64,000 nt of DNA, taken from NCBI RefSeq assembly GCF_000729995.1, contig NZ_JNFG01000199.1:186001-250000 (forward strand). The letters run 5' to 3'. Under the pieces are notes generated by a model. That model was not told the DNA's origin and ran no database searches. It was given only the letters and a program-made list of their open reading frames with translations. The first letter of the stretch is position 1; each line of letters begins with the position of its first letter. This document shows positions 33,934 through 42,678 of this stretch, in pieces. The DNA is from Caballeronia sordidicola (lineage in GTDB: Bacteria > Pseudomonadota > Gammaproteobacteria > Burkholderiales > Burkholderiaceae). A program made the translations under genes and the position numbers.

Positions 33934-34800
33934 TCAGGTTCCGAGTTTGAAATCGATGGGCACCTGGACCCATCCATCGATGGCTTGAGTGCCGCGACGG
34001 GCAGGTACAAAACTCCAATCGGCGACGGCTTCGGTGGCGGCATCGTCGAGCGATGGGTGTCCGCTCGTCGACACGAGCGCGACGTGATCCGCCCGGCCGT
34101 TCGCGAGGACGTGGACCTTGAGCAGCACGGTGCCCTGCCAGCCTCGTTGCAGTGCGACGGCCGGATAGGCCGGCGCGGGGTTGTGCAGGTAAGCGGCGCC
34201 AAAGCCGGGTTCGGTCAGTGGTTCGGCGACCGGCAGGGGGCTGGGTGGTGCAACTGTCGAAGGCCCGGGTGTCTGCACAACCGACGTGTCCGTCGATGAC
34301 TGCGCGGGTGCCGGAGCAGGTGTGGGTGAAGGCGGCTTCGCACGCGTAACGTCCGCGCTCGGCATGGCGCGTCGGGGTTCTGACACGCTGCGGTGCGCCT
34401 TCGCATCATTGAGGCTGCGCGTGGGTAATGACGTTCGCGGCCTCGGCGATGTGGGTCGTGCAGCATTCTCTTGGGAGAGTGCTGCAGGCTGCCGCATGAC
34501 GCCCGGCGATTGAGGTATTACGTCTTGCATACTGAACTCGACGTCAAGCACGTGCGGCCTCGTCATTGCCGTGTCCGACATCATGGCGCGCTGCATCTCG
34601 ACTAAGACTAGTCCATGCGCCGCCAGCACGGCCAATACCACCACGCTTAGACGCTTTCGCCGCACTTCGCCGAATGCGCCACTGTCGCGCGGCAACAGTC
34701 GGCACATCGTGACGCCACCCGTCGAGGTACTCACGGCGCATTGCAATGCGGCCATGCGCCGCCGCGTCGCGGCCATTCCGTTGCATGTCCAAGTGCTCAT
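33934..34800 (-). CDS. tonB: TonB energy-transducing protein
   Basis: A 288-residue periplasm-spanning protein that links ExbBD to outer-membrane receptors. A single membrane anchor (LSVVVLAVLAAHGLVLVEM) lies near residues 50-70. It is followed by a Pro/Ser/Thr/Ala-rich spacer. The C-terminal TonB fold starts near NPAPAYPAVALQRGWQGTVLLKVHV and ends with VPIDFKLGT, with the conserved YP of the family. The ATG at 34800 follows AGGAG at seven bases and lies about 30 bases after the start predicted from the sigma-54 promoter. tonB-exbB-exbD form a tight operon, divergent from a TonB-dependent receptor that is the obvious client. Confidence 0.93.
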   Translation of the reverse strand: MSTWTCNGMAATRRRMAALQCAVSTSTGGVTMCRLLPRDSGAFGEVRRKRLSVVVLAVLAAHGLVLVEMQRAMMSDTAMTRPHVLDVEFSMQDVIPQSPGVMRQPAALSQENAARPTSPRPRTSLPTRSLNDAKAHRSVSEPRRAMPSADVTRAKPPSPTPAPAPAQSSTDTSVVQTPGPSTVAPPSPLPVAEPLTEPGFGAAYLHNPAPAYPAVALQRGWQGTVLLKVHVLANGRADHVALVSTSGHPSLDDAATEAVADWSFVPARRGTQAIDGWVQVPIDFKLGT

Positions 34801-34840
34801 CCCTGCGACTCCTAATGCTCATGCTGGCTGTGAACCAGTA

Positions 34841-34856
34841 CGCAACATGTGTGCCG
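34841..34856 (-). promoter_or_regulatory. Sigma-54 promoter of tonB-exbB-exbD
   Basis: The minus strand reads CGGCAC-ACATG-TTGCG, with GG and GC 10 bp apart. It is close to the TGGCAC-N5-TTGCW consensus. The predicted start near 34830 leaves a 30-base leader with a ribosome binding site. Confidence 0.7.
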
Positions 34857-34939
34857 GTCGAGCGCGCGGATGTCCCGTCTCACTGCGCCGCGTCAGCTGT
34901 TGCAATCTGTTTGGAGACTGTCCTCGTTTGTGACACCGG

Positions 34940-34956
34940 TGTGCCATTTTGAGACA
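34940..34956. promoter_or_regulatory. Shared 17-bp enhancer-type dyad, site A
   Basis: TGTGCCA-TTT-TGAGACA fits the pattern TGTNNCA-N3-TGNNACA. It lies between the divergent tonB and receptor promoters, about 85 and 67 bp from their -24 elements. That is the right distance for a sigma-54 activator site. An ACACCGGTGT palindrome abuts it. Confidence 0.6.
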
Positions 34957-35022
34957 TAGGCGACATCGGCTTTTCGCCAACGGTGCGTAGCATTCGGCAT
35001 CGAGTGCGAAGGCGTTGGCGAT

Positions 35023-35038
35023 AGGCATCGATGTTGCT
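35023..35038 (+). promoter_or_regulatory. Sigma-54 promoter of TonB-dependent receptor
   Basis: AGGCAT-CGATG-TTGCT, with GG and GC 10 bp apart, matches the -24/-12 consensus at most positions. The predicted start near 35049 is 65 bases before the receptor ATG. Confidence 0.65.
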
Positions 35039-35114
35039 TTGAGCATGCATATACCCGGCAACGGGACAAATAGCACACGGGCGTAAAGACCGATGTGTGC
35101 AGCGGAGGAGACAG

Positions 35115-37409
35115 ATGAAGAAGCAGTATCTTGAGTGCGGGCGCACTCAACTCGCACTCGCCATGGCCGGTGCAATGGCGATGATGCAAGGCGCGCCCGT
35201 AGCGGCGCAAACAGTACCCGTGCCGCTCGCTTCGCCGTCGACCCAGACGATGCCGGTGGTGACCGTCGTCGGCACGACACCTCTGACGGGTCTGGGTATG
35301 CCGCTTACCGAGATTCCGGCGGCCGTGCAGATCGTTGGCGCCAGGGAGATCGAAGCGCAACATCCGAATACGATCACCGACTATCTGGCGCAGAACGTGA
35401 CGGGTGTGACGCTCAATTCCAGTCAGGGCAATCCGTATCAACCGGACGTCAACTACCGTGGCTTCACCGCGTCGCCGTTGCTGGGCACGCCACAGGGGAT
35501 GTCAGTGTTTCAGGACGGCGTACGGATCAACGAGCCGTTCGGCGACGTGGTGAACTGGGACTTGCTTGCGCAGTCGGCGATCGAGCGTATCGAGGTGATG
35601 CCTGGCTCCAACCCGCTCTTTGGCCTTAACACGCTCGGCGGGGCAATCGCGATCACGACAAAAAGCGGTCGGGACAATCCCGGGGGCAGCGTCGAAGTGG
35701 AGGGCGGATCGTTTGGACGCCGAAGCATGGTATTCCAGCAAGGCGGCCAGAACGGCAACTTCGACTATTTTGTCACGGCCAATGATGAAGCGGACCAGGG
35801 TTGGGCCGACCACAATCCGAGCCGGGTGAAGCAGTTGTTCGGCAAGGTGGGCTATACGGATGCGCACACCGCGATCGACCTGAGCCTGACTGCCGCTGAC
35901 AACAACCTGCAGGGAACACAGACCATTCCTCGCTCGTTCCTCGACAATCCGCGTCAGGCGTACACCTATCCCGACGTCAACCAGAATCGCGCGATCATGC
36001 TGAACCTGACCGGCAAGCATGATTTCAGCGATGCACTGCAGTTGTCCGGTAACGCGTACTACCGGCACTACAACAACGACAACACCAGTAGCAACGTGAA
36101 CAACGATTACGGTTCGATCGACCCGCTAACAGGCCAGATCGATCTGACGACAGCGAACAATACTCGCTCGGTCATCGCCCAGGACAGTTACGGATTCGCC
36201 GTGCAACTGAGCGCCACCGGCAAGCTCGCCGGTATGAACAACCAGTTGACAGCGGGCGTGAGCGGCGATTTCGCCAACGCGCGCTTCTCGCAGTACTATC
36301 AGGACGCGCAGTTCACCGCTGATCGCGAGACCGTGGGTACCGACAACTACACGCTGCAAACAGATGCGTCTACACGCAATAGCAACCTTGGCGTGTTTGT
36401 GAGCGACACGCTTTCACTGACACGCACCGTCGCGCTGACAGCGTCGGCCCGCTACAACCACGCGAGCGTCAATATTGAGGATCTGACCGGAACGCAGCCG
36501 CTTCTCAACGGCTCAAATAGTTTCTCACGCGTCAATCCTGCGCTCGGCATCACGTACAACCCGGTATCGTGGCTCACAGCCTACGCGAGCTACAACGAGG
36601 GCATGCGCACGCCAACGGCGATCGAACTCGCGTGCGCCGACCCAGCCGCGCCTTGCTCGCTGCCGAATGATTTCATCGCCGATCCAGCACTGAAACCCGT
36701 CATATCCCGCACCTTCGAAGCAGGTGCACGCGGTACCCTGACCTCGGCATTTCACTGGAGCGGTGCGATTTTCCGTACCGACCTGCACGACGACATCGCG
36801 TTTGTCAGCAGCAATGGCGCATCGTCCTCGACCGGCTACTTCCAGAACGTCGGGACCACGCGCAGGCAGGGATTCGAACTCAACGCACGTGGGCAAACCG
36901 GGCCGCTCGCCGTCACCGCGAGCTACACCTATCTGCGCGCGACGTACCAGAGTTCGTTTGTGGAGCAGAGCGCCAGCAATTCGAGCGCCAATGCGCAAGG
37001 TAACGTGACGGTGAATCCCGGCGACCGGATTCCCGGCATTCCGCAGAACACGCTGAAACTGCGCTTCGATTATGCGGCGACATCGAAGTGGAACGTGGGT
37101 ACAAACGTGCTGTATCGAAGTTCCATCTTCGCCCGTGGCGACGAGAACAATCAGGACGTCAACGGGCAGATCGCCGGTTACTTCGTCGTCGACCTTGATA
37201 CGACCTATCAGGTCACCAAGCAGCTGCAGGTGTTCGCGCACCTGAACAATCTGTTCGACAAACGCTATGCGGACTTCGGCATCCTCGGGGAGAACTTCTT
37301 CAACGGGCCGGGGCACTCGTTTTCTGGCAACGACGTGACGAACGAACAGTTTCTCGGTATGGGAGCGCCACGCGGCTTCTGGGTGGGATTGCGCTATGCG
37401 TGGAAGTAG
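35115..37409 (+). CDS. TonB-dependent outer-membrane receptor
   Basis: A 764-residue ligand-gated porin. A signal peptide (LALAMAGAMAMMQGAPVAAQ) is followed by a TonB-box-like MPVVTVVG. The plug domain spans about residues 50-175 (IPAAVQIVGAREIEAQHP, YRGFTASPLLGTPQGMSVFQDGVRI, LGGAIAITTKSG). The rest is a 22-strand barrel ending in an aromatic-rich strand (GFWVGLRYAWK). The ATG at 35115 follows GGAGGAG. The ligand is not shown by sequence. Its divergent tonB operon and shared control with a PQQ/lanthanide-type alcohol dehydrogenase suggest uptake of a lanthanide chelate or of PQQ. A siderophore is the default alternative. Confidence 0.92.
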   Translation: MKKQYLECGRTQLALAMAGAMAMMQGAPVAAQTVPVPLASPSTQTMPVVTVVGTTPLTGLGMPLTEIPAAVQIVGAREIEAQHPNTITDYLAQNVTGVTLNSSQGNPYQPDVNYRGFTASPLLGTPQGMSVFQDGVRINEPFGDVVNWDLLAQSAIERIEVMPGSNPLFGLNTLGGAIAITTKSGRDNPGGSVEVEGGSFGRRSMVFQQGGQNGNFDYFVTANDEADQGWADHNPSRVKQLFGKVGYTDAHTAIDLSLTAADNNLQGTQTIPRSFLDNPRQAYTYPDVNQNRAIMLNLTGKHDFSDALQLSGNAYYRHYNNDNTSSNVNNDYGSIDPLTGQIDLTTANNTRSVIAQDSYGFAVQLSATGKLAGMNNQLTAGVSGDFANARFSQYYQDAQFTADRETVGTDNYTLQTDASTRNSNLGVFVSDTLSLTRTVALTASARYNHASVNIEDLTGTQPLLNGSNSFSRVNPALGITYNPVSWLTAYASYNEGMRTPTAIELACADPAAPCSLPNDFIADPALKPVISRTFEAGARGTLTSAFHWSGAIFRTDLHDDIAFVSSNGASSSTGYFQNVGTTRRQGFELNARGQTGPLAVTASYTYLRATYQSSFVEQSASNSSANAQGNVTVNPGDRIPGIPQNTLKLRFDYAATSKWNVGTNVLYRSSIFARGDENNQDVNGQIAGYFVVDLDTTYQVTKQLQVFAHLNNLFDKRYADFGILGENFFNGPGHSFSGNDVTNEQFLGMGAPRGFWVGLRYAWK

Positions 37410-37474
37410 GACGGGGCGCGGTGGCCGAAACATCGGCTACGCGCCTCCCGCAGGTCGACCCAGAACGCAGGATG

Positions 37475-37504
37475 ACCCAGGGCGGCCGTGGGGCTGCTCT
37501 GGGT
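37475..37504. terminator. Stem-loop between convergent genes
   Basis: ACCCAG at 37475-37480 pairs with CTGGGT at 37499-37504, and the inner bases extend the stem to about 13 pairs including G-U pairs. It lies between the receptor and aldehyde dehydrogenase stops. It could end transcription from both sides, but has no T-run. Confidence 0.5.
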
Positions 37505-37513
37505 GTCGCCGGC

Positions 37514-39034
37514 TTAGAAAAACCCCAGCGGCTTCTGGCTATAGCTGACGAGCAGGTTCTTGGTCTGCTGATAGTGGTCAAGCATCATCTTGTGATTTTC
37601 GCGTCCAATGCCCGATTGCTTGTAGCCCCCAAATGCAGCGTGTGCAGGATACGCGTGATAGCAATTCGTCCACACACGGCCCGCCTGAATGCCGCGCCCC
37701 ATGCGGTAAGCACGGGCGCCATCGCGAGTCCACACGCCGGCGCCGAGACCATAGAGCGTATCGTTGGCGATTTCCAGAGCCTCGTCTTCGGTCTTGAACG
37801 TCGTTACCGACAACACCGGACCGAAGATTTCCTCTTGAAAAATGCGCATCTTGTTGTGCCCGCGGAACACGGTCGGCTTCACGTAATAGCCGTGGCCCAA
37901 CTCGCCGGCCAGCGAGTTGCGTTCTCCGCCGATCAGCAATTCAGCGCCTTCCTGCTTGCCGAGATCGATATACGACAGGATTTTCTCGAGTTGCTCCTGC
38001 GAGGCCTGTGCGCCGATCATGGTGCGTGGATCTAGCGGATGGCCTTGCTTGATCGCAGCGACGCGCTTAAGAGCACGCTCCATGAAGCGGTCATAGATCT
38101 TCTCATCGATCAGCACGCGCGACGGACACGTACACACTTCGCCCTGATTCAGCGCGAACATCGCAAAGCCCTCAAGCGCCTTGTCGAAGTAGCCGTCGTC
38201 CTGATCCATCACGTCGGCGAAGAAAATGTTCGGGCTCTTGCCGCCGAGTTCGAGCGTGACAGGGATGATGTTCTGGCTTGCGTATTGCATGATCAAACGG
38301 CCGGTGCTGGTTTCGCCGGTGAAGGCTATCTTCGCAATGCGCTTGCTGGTTGCGAGCGCCTTGCCCGCTTCGAGACCGAACCCGTTCACCACATTGAGCA
38401 CACCTGGCGGCAACAGGTCTTGAATCAACTCAATCAGCACGAGGATGGATGCCGGCGTCTGCTCGGCTGGCTTGAGGACAATGCAGTTTCCCGCGGCCAG
38501 TGCGGGTGCGATTTTCCATACCGCCATCAGAATCGGGAAGTTCCACGGGATGATCTGACCGACCACGCCAAGCGGCTCGTGAAAGTGGTACGCCACAGTG
38601 TCGCTATCGATCTCGGAGAGCGTGCCTTCCTGCGCGCGGATGCAGCCTGCAAAGTAGCGAAAATGATCGATCGCAAGCGGGATGTCGGCCGCGAGCGTTT
38701 CGCGGATCGGCTTGCCGTTATCGATGGATTCGGCGAACGCGATGCGTGACAGGTTCTCCTCCATGCGCTCCGCGATGCGATTCAGGATGTTGGCGCGGGT
38801 GGCCGGCGACGTGTCGGCCCACGCCTTGCGGGCACGGTGCGCGGCGTCAAGGGCGAGTTCGACGTCTTCTGCGGTTGAGCGCGGGATCGACGTGAACGGT
38901 TCGCCGGTGATCGGCGTGACGTTGTCGAAGTATTCGCCGCGCACGGGCGGTACCCATTCGCCACCAATGAAATTGCCATATTTTTTTGCGAATGGAAACT
39001 CGACGTCGAGAAACTGCATATCTGCGTGGTTCAT
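37514..39034 (-). CDS. exaC: NAD-dependent aldehyde dehydrogenase, ExaC type
   Basis: A 506-residue aldehyde dehydrogenase that would oxidise the aldehyde made by the divergent alcohol dehydrogenase (for example acetaldehyde to acetate). The catalytic Glu lies in LELGGKSPN and the catalytic Cys in NQGEVCTCPSR. The cofactor loop FTGETSTGRLIM and the phosphate-binding IIPWNFPILMAVWKIAP are present. Sequence and length match the ExaC/AcoD/AldB group. The ATG at 39034 has GGAGGAG upstream; the extra 15 residues to 39079 are not needed. It faces away from the quinoprotein gene across a region with two sigma-54 promoters and one shared enhancer-type site. Confidence 0.93.
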   Translation of the reverse strand: MNHADMQFLDVEFPFAKKYGNFIGGEWVPPVRGEYFDNVTPITGEPFTSIPRSTAEDVELALDAAHRARKAWADTSPATRANILNRIAERMEENLSRIAFAESIDNGKPIRETLAADIPLAIDHFRYFAGCIRAQEGTLSEIDSDTVAYHFHEPLGVVGQIIPWNFPILMAVWKIAPALAAGNCIVLKPAEQTPASILVLIELIQDLLPPGVLNVVNGFGLEAGKALATSKRIAKIAFTGETSTGRLIMQYASQNIIPVTLELGGKSPNIFFADVMDQDDGYFDKALEGFAMFALNQGEVCTCPSRVLIDEKIYDRFMERALKRVAAIKQGHPLDPRTMIGAQASQEQLEKILSYIDLGKQEGAELLIGGERNSLAGELGHGYYVKPTVFRGHNKMRIFQEEIFGPVLSVTTFKTEDEALEIANDTLYGLGAGVWTRDGARAYRMGRGIQAGRVWTNCYHAYPAHAAFGGYKQSGIGRENHKMMLDHYQQTKNLLVSYSQKPLGFF

Positions 39035-39134
39035 ACCGCACTCCTCCAGTAGTTGTGTGAGCGAGCCGATGTAGAGCACTGCGATGCACAGACAGTGCTA
39101 CTTCGCCAGTGCTCTTCATGGTGCGGAGTCAAAC

Positions 39135-39150
39135 AGCGAGAACCATGCCA
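39135..39150 (-). promoter_or_regulatory. Sigma-54 promoter of aldehyde dehydrogenase
   Basis: The minus strand reads TGGCAT-GGTTC-TCGCT, with GG and GC 10 bp apart. The -12 element has one mismatch to TTGCT. The predicted start near 39124 gives a ~90-base leader. Confidence 0.55.
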
Positions 39151-39249
39151 TTACGTTTCTTGAGTCCGTTATTCCTCGCGCTATCCGGCGCACTGCGTCA
39201 CTGGCACAAACGTCGGTCTGTTTGAACGGCCATGGTGAACCGTTTCGAT

Positions 39250-39266
39250 TGTCCCATTTAGCAACA
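39250..39266. promoter_or_regulatory. Shared 17-bp enhancer-type dyad, site B
   Basis: TGTCCCA-TTT-AGCAACA fits TGTNNCA-N3-TGNNACA with two mismatches in the right half (A for T, C for G). It sits about 100 bp from the aldehyde dehydrogenase promoter and 118 bp from the alcohol dehydrogenase promoter, so one bound activator could serve both. Confidence 0.55.
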
Positions 39267-39383
39267 CGTGTGGTGCCTGTTGTACCTCGATGCAACGCCG
39301 TGTGGCTCGTGTGCAGTGCATGGGGGGCGTGCTACCACGCATTTCCCTGAGCCCTGTGGGGCGCGCCGTGATGCGGGTCACGA

Positions 39384-39399
39384 TGGCACGCGATTTGCC
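39384..39399 (+). promoter_or_regulatory. Sigma-54 promoter of quinoprotein operon
   Basis: TGGCAC-GCGAT-TTGCC is an exact -24 element and a near-exact -12 element, with GG and GC 10 bp apart. The predicted start near 39410 is about 75 bases before the alcohol dehydrogenase ATG. Confidence 0.8.
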
Positions 39400-39483
39400 T
39401 TGAAGGGTGTGCAGTTTGCATGCAAACACCAGGCGATGGCGCCGCCGCAAGGCATTGCGTCGACAACTCAACAGGAGACAAGA

Positions 39484-41229
39484 ATGAAAGCACGTTTAGC
39501 TTCGGTGACGCGGCCCAAGACGCTTGCGATGGGCGTCGCAGTTGCCATCAGTCTGGCATTCGGAGCGGCGGCCGCGGCCGCCGCAGCCGCCGCAGCCACC
39601 GATTACCCGGCCGTCACCTATGAGCGTTTGACGTCTGCGCAAAGCGACCCCGGTTGGCTCACTTACTATCGCACCTACAACGGTCAAGCGCATTCGCAGC
39701 TCAAACAGATCGATACGGCCAATGTCAGCGGACTCAAGCAGGTGTGGAGTTACAAGTTCCCTGCCAACCTCAAGCAGGGCTTTGAAGCGACACCGATTAT
39801 CAATGGCAGGTTCATGTTCGTGACCACGCCAAAGGACAACGTGTACGCGTTCGATGCCGTGACCGGCAAGCAATTGTGGAAGTACGAACCGAACCTGGGC
39901 GCGGAGTCATTCAAGACAGCGTGTTGCGACGTGGTCAACCGGGGCGTGGCGTTGTACGGCAAGAATGTCTATGTCGCGATGCTGAGCGGGGACGTCGTAG
40001 CACTCGACGCGCAGACCGGCGCTGTGGTTTGGAAAAAACAGATGTTCGAGCCGGGCCTCGGCTATGCGTTCTCGCTCGCACCGCTCGCACTCGACGGCGC
40101 GCTCGTGGTCGGCAGTTCAGGTGGCGAATACGGAGCGCGGGGTTTCATAGCCGCATTGAGTCCCGATAACGGCTCAGTGCTCTGGAAACGTTTTACGGTG
40201 CCGGCGGCCGGGGAGAAGTATGCTGACACCTGGCCGAAGGGCATGCAGGACCACGGCGGGGCTCCCGCCTGGCTGACGGGCACTTATGATGCAGCGTCCA
40301 AAACGCTCTACTGGGGGGTGGGTAATCCGGGGCCGTGGCTCGCCGATCTTAGACCGGGCGATAACTTGTACTCCGACTCACTGCTCGCGCTCGATCCGAA
40401 AACCGGCGACCTCAAATGGCACTACCAGTACACCCGCCACGACACGTGGGACTACGACGGCGTCAATACGCCGGTGCTTGCGACCATCAAGTACAAGGAT
40501 AAGGACTACGACGCAATTATTCATGCTGATCGAAACGGCTTTTTTCACGCGATCGACCGTACCACGGGAAAGCTGATCTATGCCACGCCGTTCGTGACGG
40601 CGAGCTCGGTCACCGGCTATTCGGCTGACGGTGCGCCGATCCAGGACGAATCAAAGTATCCGAAGGCGGGTACGACGATCGAGACCTGCCCGAGTTTTCT
40701 CGGCGGCAAGAACTGGTGGTCCGTTTCGTATGATCCGGAACGGCATCTTGCGTTCGTTCCAGCCCTGCATGCGTGCATGTCGCTGTCCGGCAAGTCGGTC
40801 AACTACATGGAGGGACTGCCCTATCTTGGTGAGGGGTTCGAGATCAAGCCGGAGCCGGGTAGCAAGGGCTACGGCGAGCTGCAGGCGATCGACGTCAACA
40901 CCGGCAAGAAAGTCTGGAGTCACTGGACCAAGATGCCGTGGAACGGCGGCGTCGCGACGACGGCCGGGGGTCTAGCTTTCAGCGGCTCGCTCGATGGTCA
41001 CCTGTATGCGTTCGATGAAGCCACCGGCAAGGTGTTGTGGCAGAGCCCGAAACTCGGCAGCGGGATCATTGCCCAGCCGTCGGTGTTTGAAGTCGACGGG
41101 AAGGAATATGTCGCGATCCTGACCGGCTACGGCGGCGCCAATCCGATATGGGGCGGCCCGATGGCCAAGGCAGCGGAGAAGGTGCCAGTTGGCGGAACGC
41201 TGTATGTGTTCGCATTGAATCACGCCTGA
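39484..41229 (+). CDS. PQQ-dependent alcohol dehydrogenase, lanthanide type
   Basis: A 581-residue periplasmic quinoprotein of eight W-motif blades that oxidises alcohols and passes electrons to a c-type cytochrome. A signal peptide with an 11-alanine run (after SLAFG) precedes the mature TDYPAVTYERL. Vicinal C147-C148 form the disulphide next to PQQ. Metal ligands are E215 (SSGGEYGARG), N281 (WGVGNPGPW) and catalytic D323 in HDTWDYDGVN. D325, two residues after D323, is the extra Asp that marks lanthanide-using enzymes (XoxF, ExaF, PedH); calcium enzymes have Ala or Ser there. No fused cytochrome domain is present. The ATG at 39484 has AGGAGA upstream; the longer frame to 39268 is unlikely. 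The binding-protein/cytochrome fusion follows. Confidence 0.93.
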   Translation: MKARLASVTRPKTLAMGVAVAISLAFGAAAAAAAAAAATDYPAVTYERLTSAQSDPGWLTYYRTYNGQAHSQLKQIDTANVSGLKQVWSYKFPANLKQGFEATPIINGRFMFVTTPKDNVYAFDAVTGKQLWKYEPNLGAESFKTACCDVVNRGVALYGKNVYVAMLSGDVVALDAQTGAVVWKKQMFEPGLGYAFSLAPLALDGALVVGSSGGEYGARGFIAALSPDNGSVLWKRFTVPAAGEKYADTWPKGMQDHGGAPAWLTGTYDAASKTLYWGVGNPGPWLADLRPGDNLYSDSLLALDPKTGDLKWHYQYTRHDTWDYDGVNTPVLATIKYKDKDYDAIIHADRNGFFHAIDRTTGKLIYATPFVTASSVTGYSADGAPIQDESKYPKAGTTIETCPSFLGGKNWWSVSYDPERHLAFVPALHACMSLSGKSVNYMEGLPYLGEGFEIKPEPGSKGYGELQAIDVNTGKKVWSHWTKMPWNGGVATTAGGLAFSGSLDGHLYAFDEATGKVLWQSPKLGSGIIAQPSVFEVDGKEYVAILTGYGGANPIWGGPMAKAAEKVPVGGTLYVFALNHA

Positions 41230-41306
41230 TCGCCGAGTGTTGTCACGGCGTGCTGAGCCTTCCGCGCAGACGCCGTGGCATCCCGGCACTTATCGGAAAC
41301 ATGATC

Positions 41307-42542
41307 ATGAAAATTCGACTCAATTCCCTCGTCACCTGTTTGCTGATGACCTGCAGCGCGGTCCTGCCAGGCATCGCGACGGCTGGCGTGCGTGTCTGCA
41401 CCTTTCCGGGCAGTCCGTCCACAGCACTGGATCAGGCAGTTACCCGTGAGGCCTTTAAGACAGCCGGTATCGCGGTATCGCTCGCTCCAGGCGGGTTCGA
41501 CGGGAGCGACGACGACGGTATCTCGCTGAAGGAACTTGGCCGGGCGCTCGGCCATAGTTGTGATGTGATCGCTGGATTTCCGCGCTCATCGGTCGCCGAC
41601 GGAACGGGTAGCAAATTGCTTTTCTCTCAGAGCTACTTGCGTTCCGGATACGTCAGCGTGAGCGTGAAAGATCCATCAGCTAAACCAGCAGCAGCGACCG
41701 ATATTGTTGCTGCGACCTACGCCAGTCCGGCGCAACTGATCGCCGTGCAGCAGCACGACATTACGCTCGATCTCGAGAATACGCCCGAACTTACTGTCGA
41801 AGCGGTAGCCAAGGGTCATGCACAGCGTGCGATCGTCTGGTATCCAGCCGTGGTCGCTTACTCGCTCGCCCATCCGCAGCGGCACTTCGAGGTCGCGGGC
41901 ACGGCCTCGCCGTATGCAGACTGGCAACTCGTCTTCGCGTTTGGTCCGGCTCACGCAGCGTTGCAGCAACGAATCGACGCGGCGCTGGCCAAGATGACTG
42001 CGAACGGCAAGCTGGCCGCGCTGACGCTGCAATGGGCGATGCCCGACACGGCTCAGGCGGCGCAGCCGGCTACTGACCGGTTTGCCTATATGGACGGGCC
42101 GGTGCGCGTCGCCGCGTCCTCTGACATGGCGCAGGCACGCGCACGGCTTCCAATCCGGGCGGGTAATTTCATCCGGGTCGACGCGACGATGGGCGGTGAT
42201 CCGCCAGCTTTCAGTCGTGGCCAGGTCGCACACGGAAAGACCCTGTATGCCGGCTCCTGCGCGAAGTGCCACGGTGCGCAGTTGCAAGGCGTCAATGCGC
42301 CCGCGCTTCGCGGCCCCGCGTTTGCGCCGGCGGCCAATGCGCATCTCACGATCGGTGGCGTATTTGGCTATATGGCGAGCAACATGCCGGCGGATCGTCC
42401 AGGGAAGCTAAAGCCCGATGACTACGCCGACCTCATGGCCTTCCTGTTGAATTCGAACGGCTACAGCGCGAGTACGACGAAGCTGACCGCCGACAGCGCG
42501 AAGGCTTCGTCGACACCTTTGAATGCGGGTACGTCGCATTGA
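41307..42542 (+). CDS. Periplasmic binding protein-cytochrome c fusion (XoxJ/MxaJ-like)
   Basis: A 411-residue secreted protein in two parts. After a signal peptide (LVTCLLMTCSAVLPGIATAG), residues ~25-255 form a family-3 solute-binding-like domain (VRVCTFPGSPSTALDQAVTR ... AIVWYPAVVAYSLAHP), resembling MxaJ/XoxJ. These partner proteins accompany quinoprotein alcohol dehydrogenases. The C-terminal ~115 residues are a class I cytochrome c, with CAKCH at residues 318-322 and a likely axial Met in SNMPADRPGK. It lies 77 bp after the dehydrogenase, so it is probably its activation partner and electron acceptor in one chain. The start at 41307 has GGAAA nine bases upstream; 41301 is possible. Confidence 0.85.
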   Translation: MKIRLNSLVTCLLMTCSAVLPGIATAGVRVCTFPGSPSTALDQAVTREAFKTAGIAVSLAPGGFDGSDDDGISLKELGRALGHSCDVIAGFPRSSVADGTGSKLLFSQSYLRSGYVSVSVKDPSAKPAAATDIVAATYASPAQLIAVQQHDITLDLENTPELTVEAVAKGHAQRAIVWYPAVVAYSLAHPQRHFEVAGTASPYADWQLVFAFGPAHAALQQRIDAALAKMTANGKLAALTLQWAMPDTAQAAQPATDRFAYMDGPVRVAASSDMAQARARLPIRAGNFIRVDATMGGDPPAFSRGQVAHGKTLYAGSCAKCHGAQLQGVNAPALRGPAFAPAANAHLTIGGVFGYMASNMPADRPGKLKPDDYADLMAFLLNSNGYSASTTKLTADSAKASSTPLNAGTSH

Positions 42543-42678
42543 ACATGCGGTCGTCTTCGGCAGCCGGATCGCGAGCGGCGACATGCCGCTCGCTCAATCA
42601 TGCCGTGCGCGCGACAAGGCACGGAGCAGTGACGGCGGACTCGCGCCATCTACGCCATTTTTTCCAGGACTGAAATTC

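Noticed and set aside
39135..39280. Other GG/GC pairs in the divergent exaC-quinoprotein region considered as sigma-54 promoters
   Set aside because: The spacing between GG and GC was 7 or 13 bp instead of 10.
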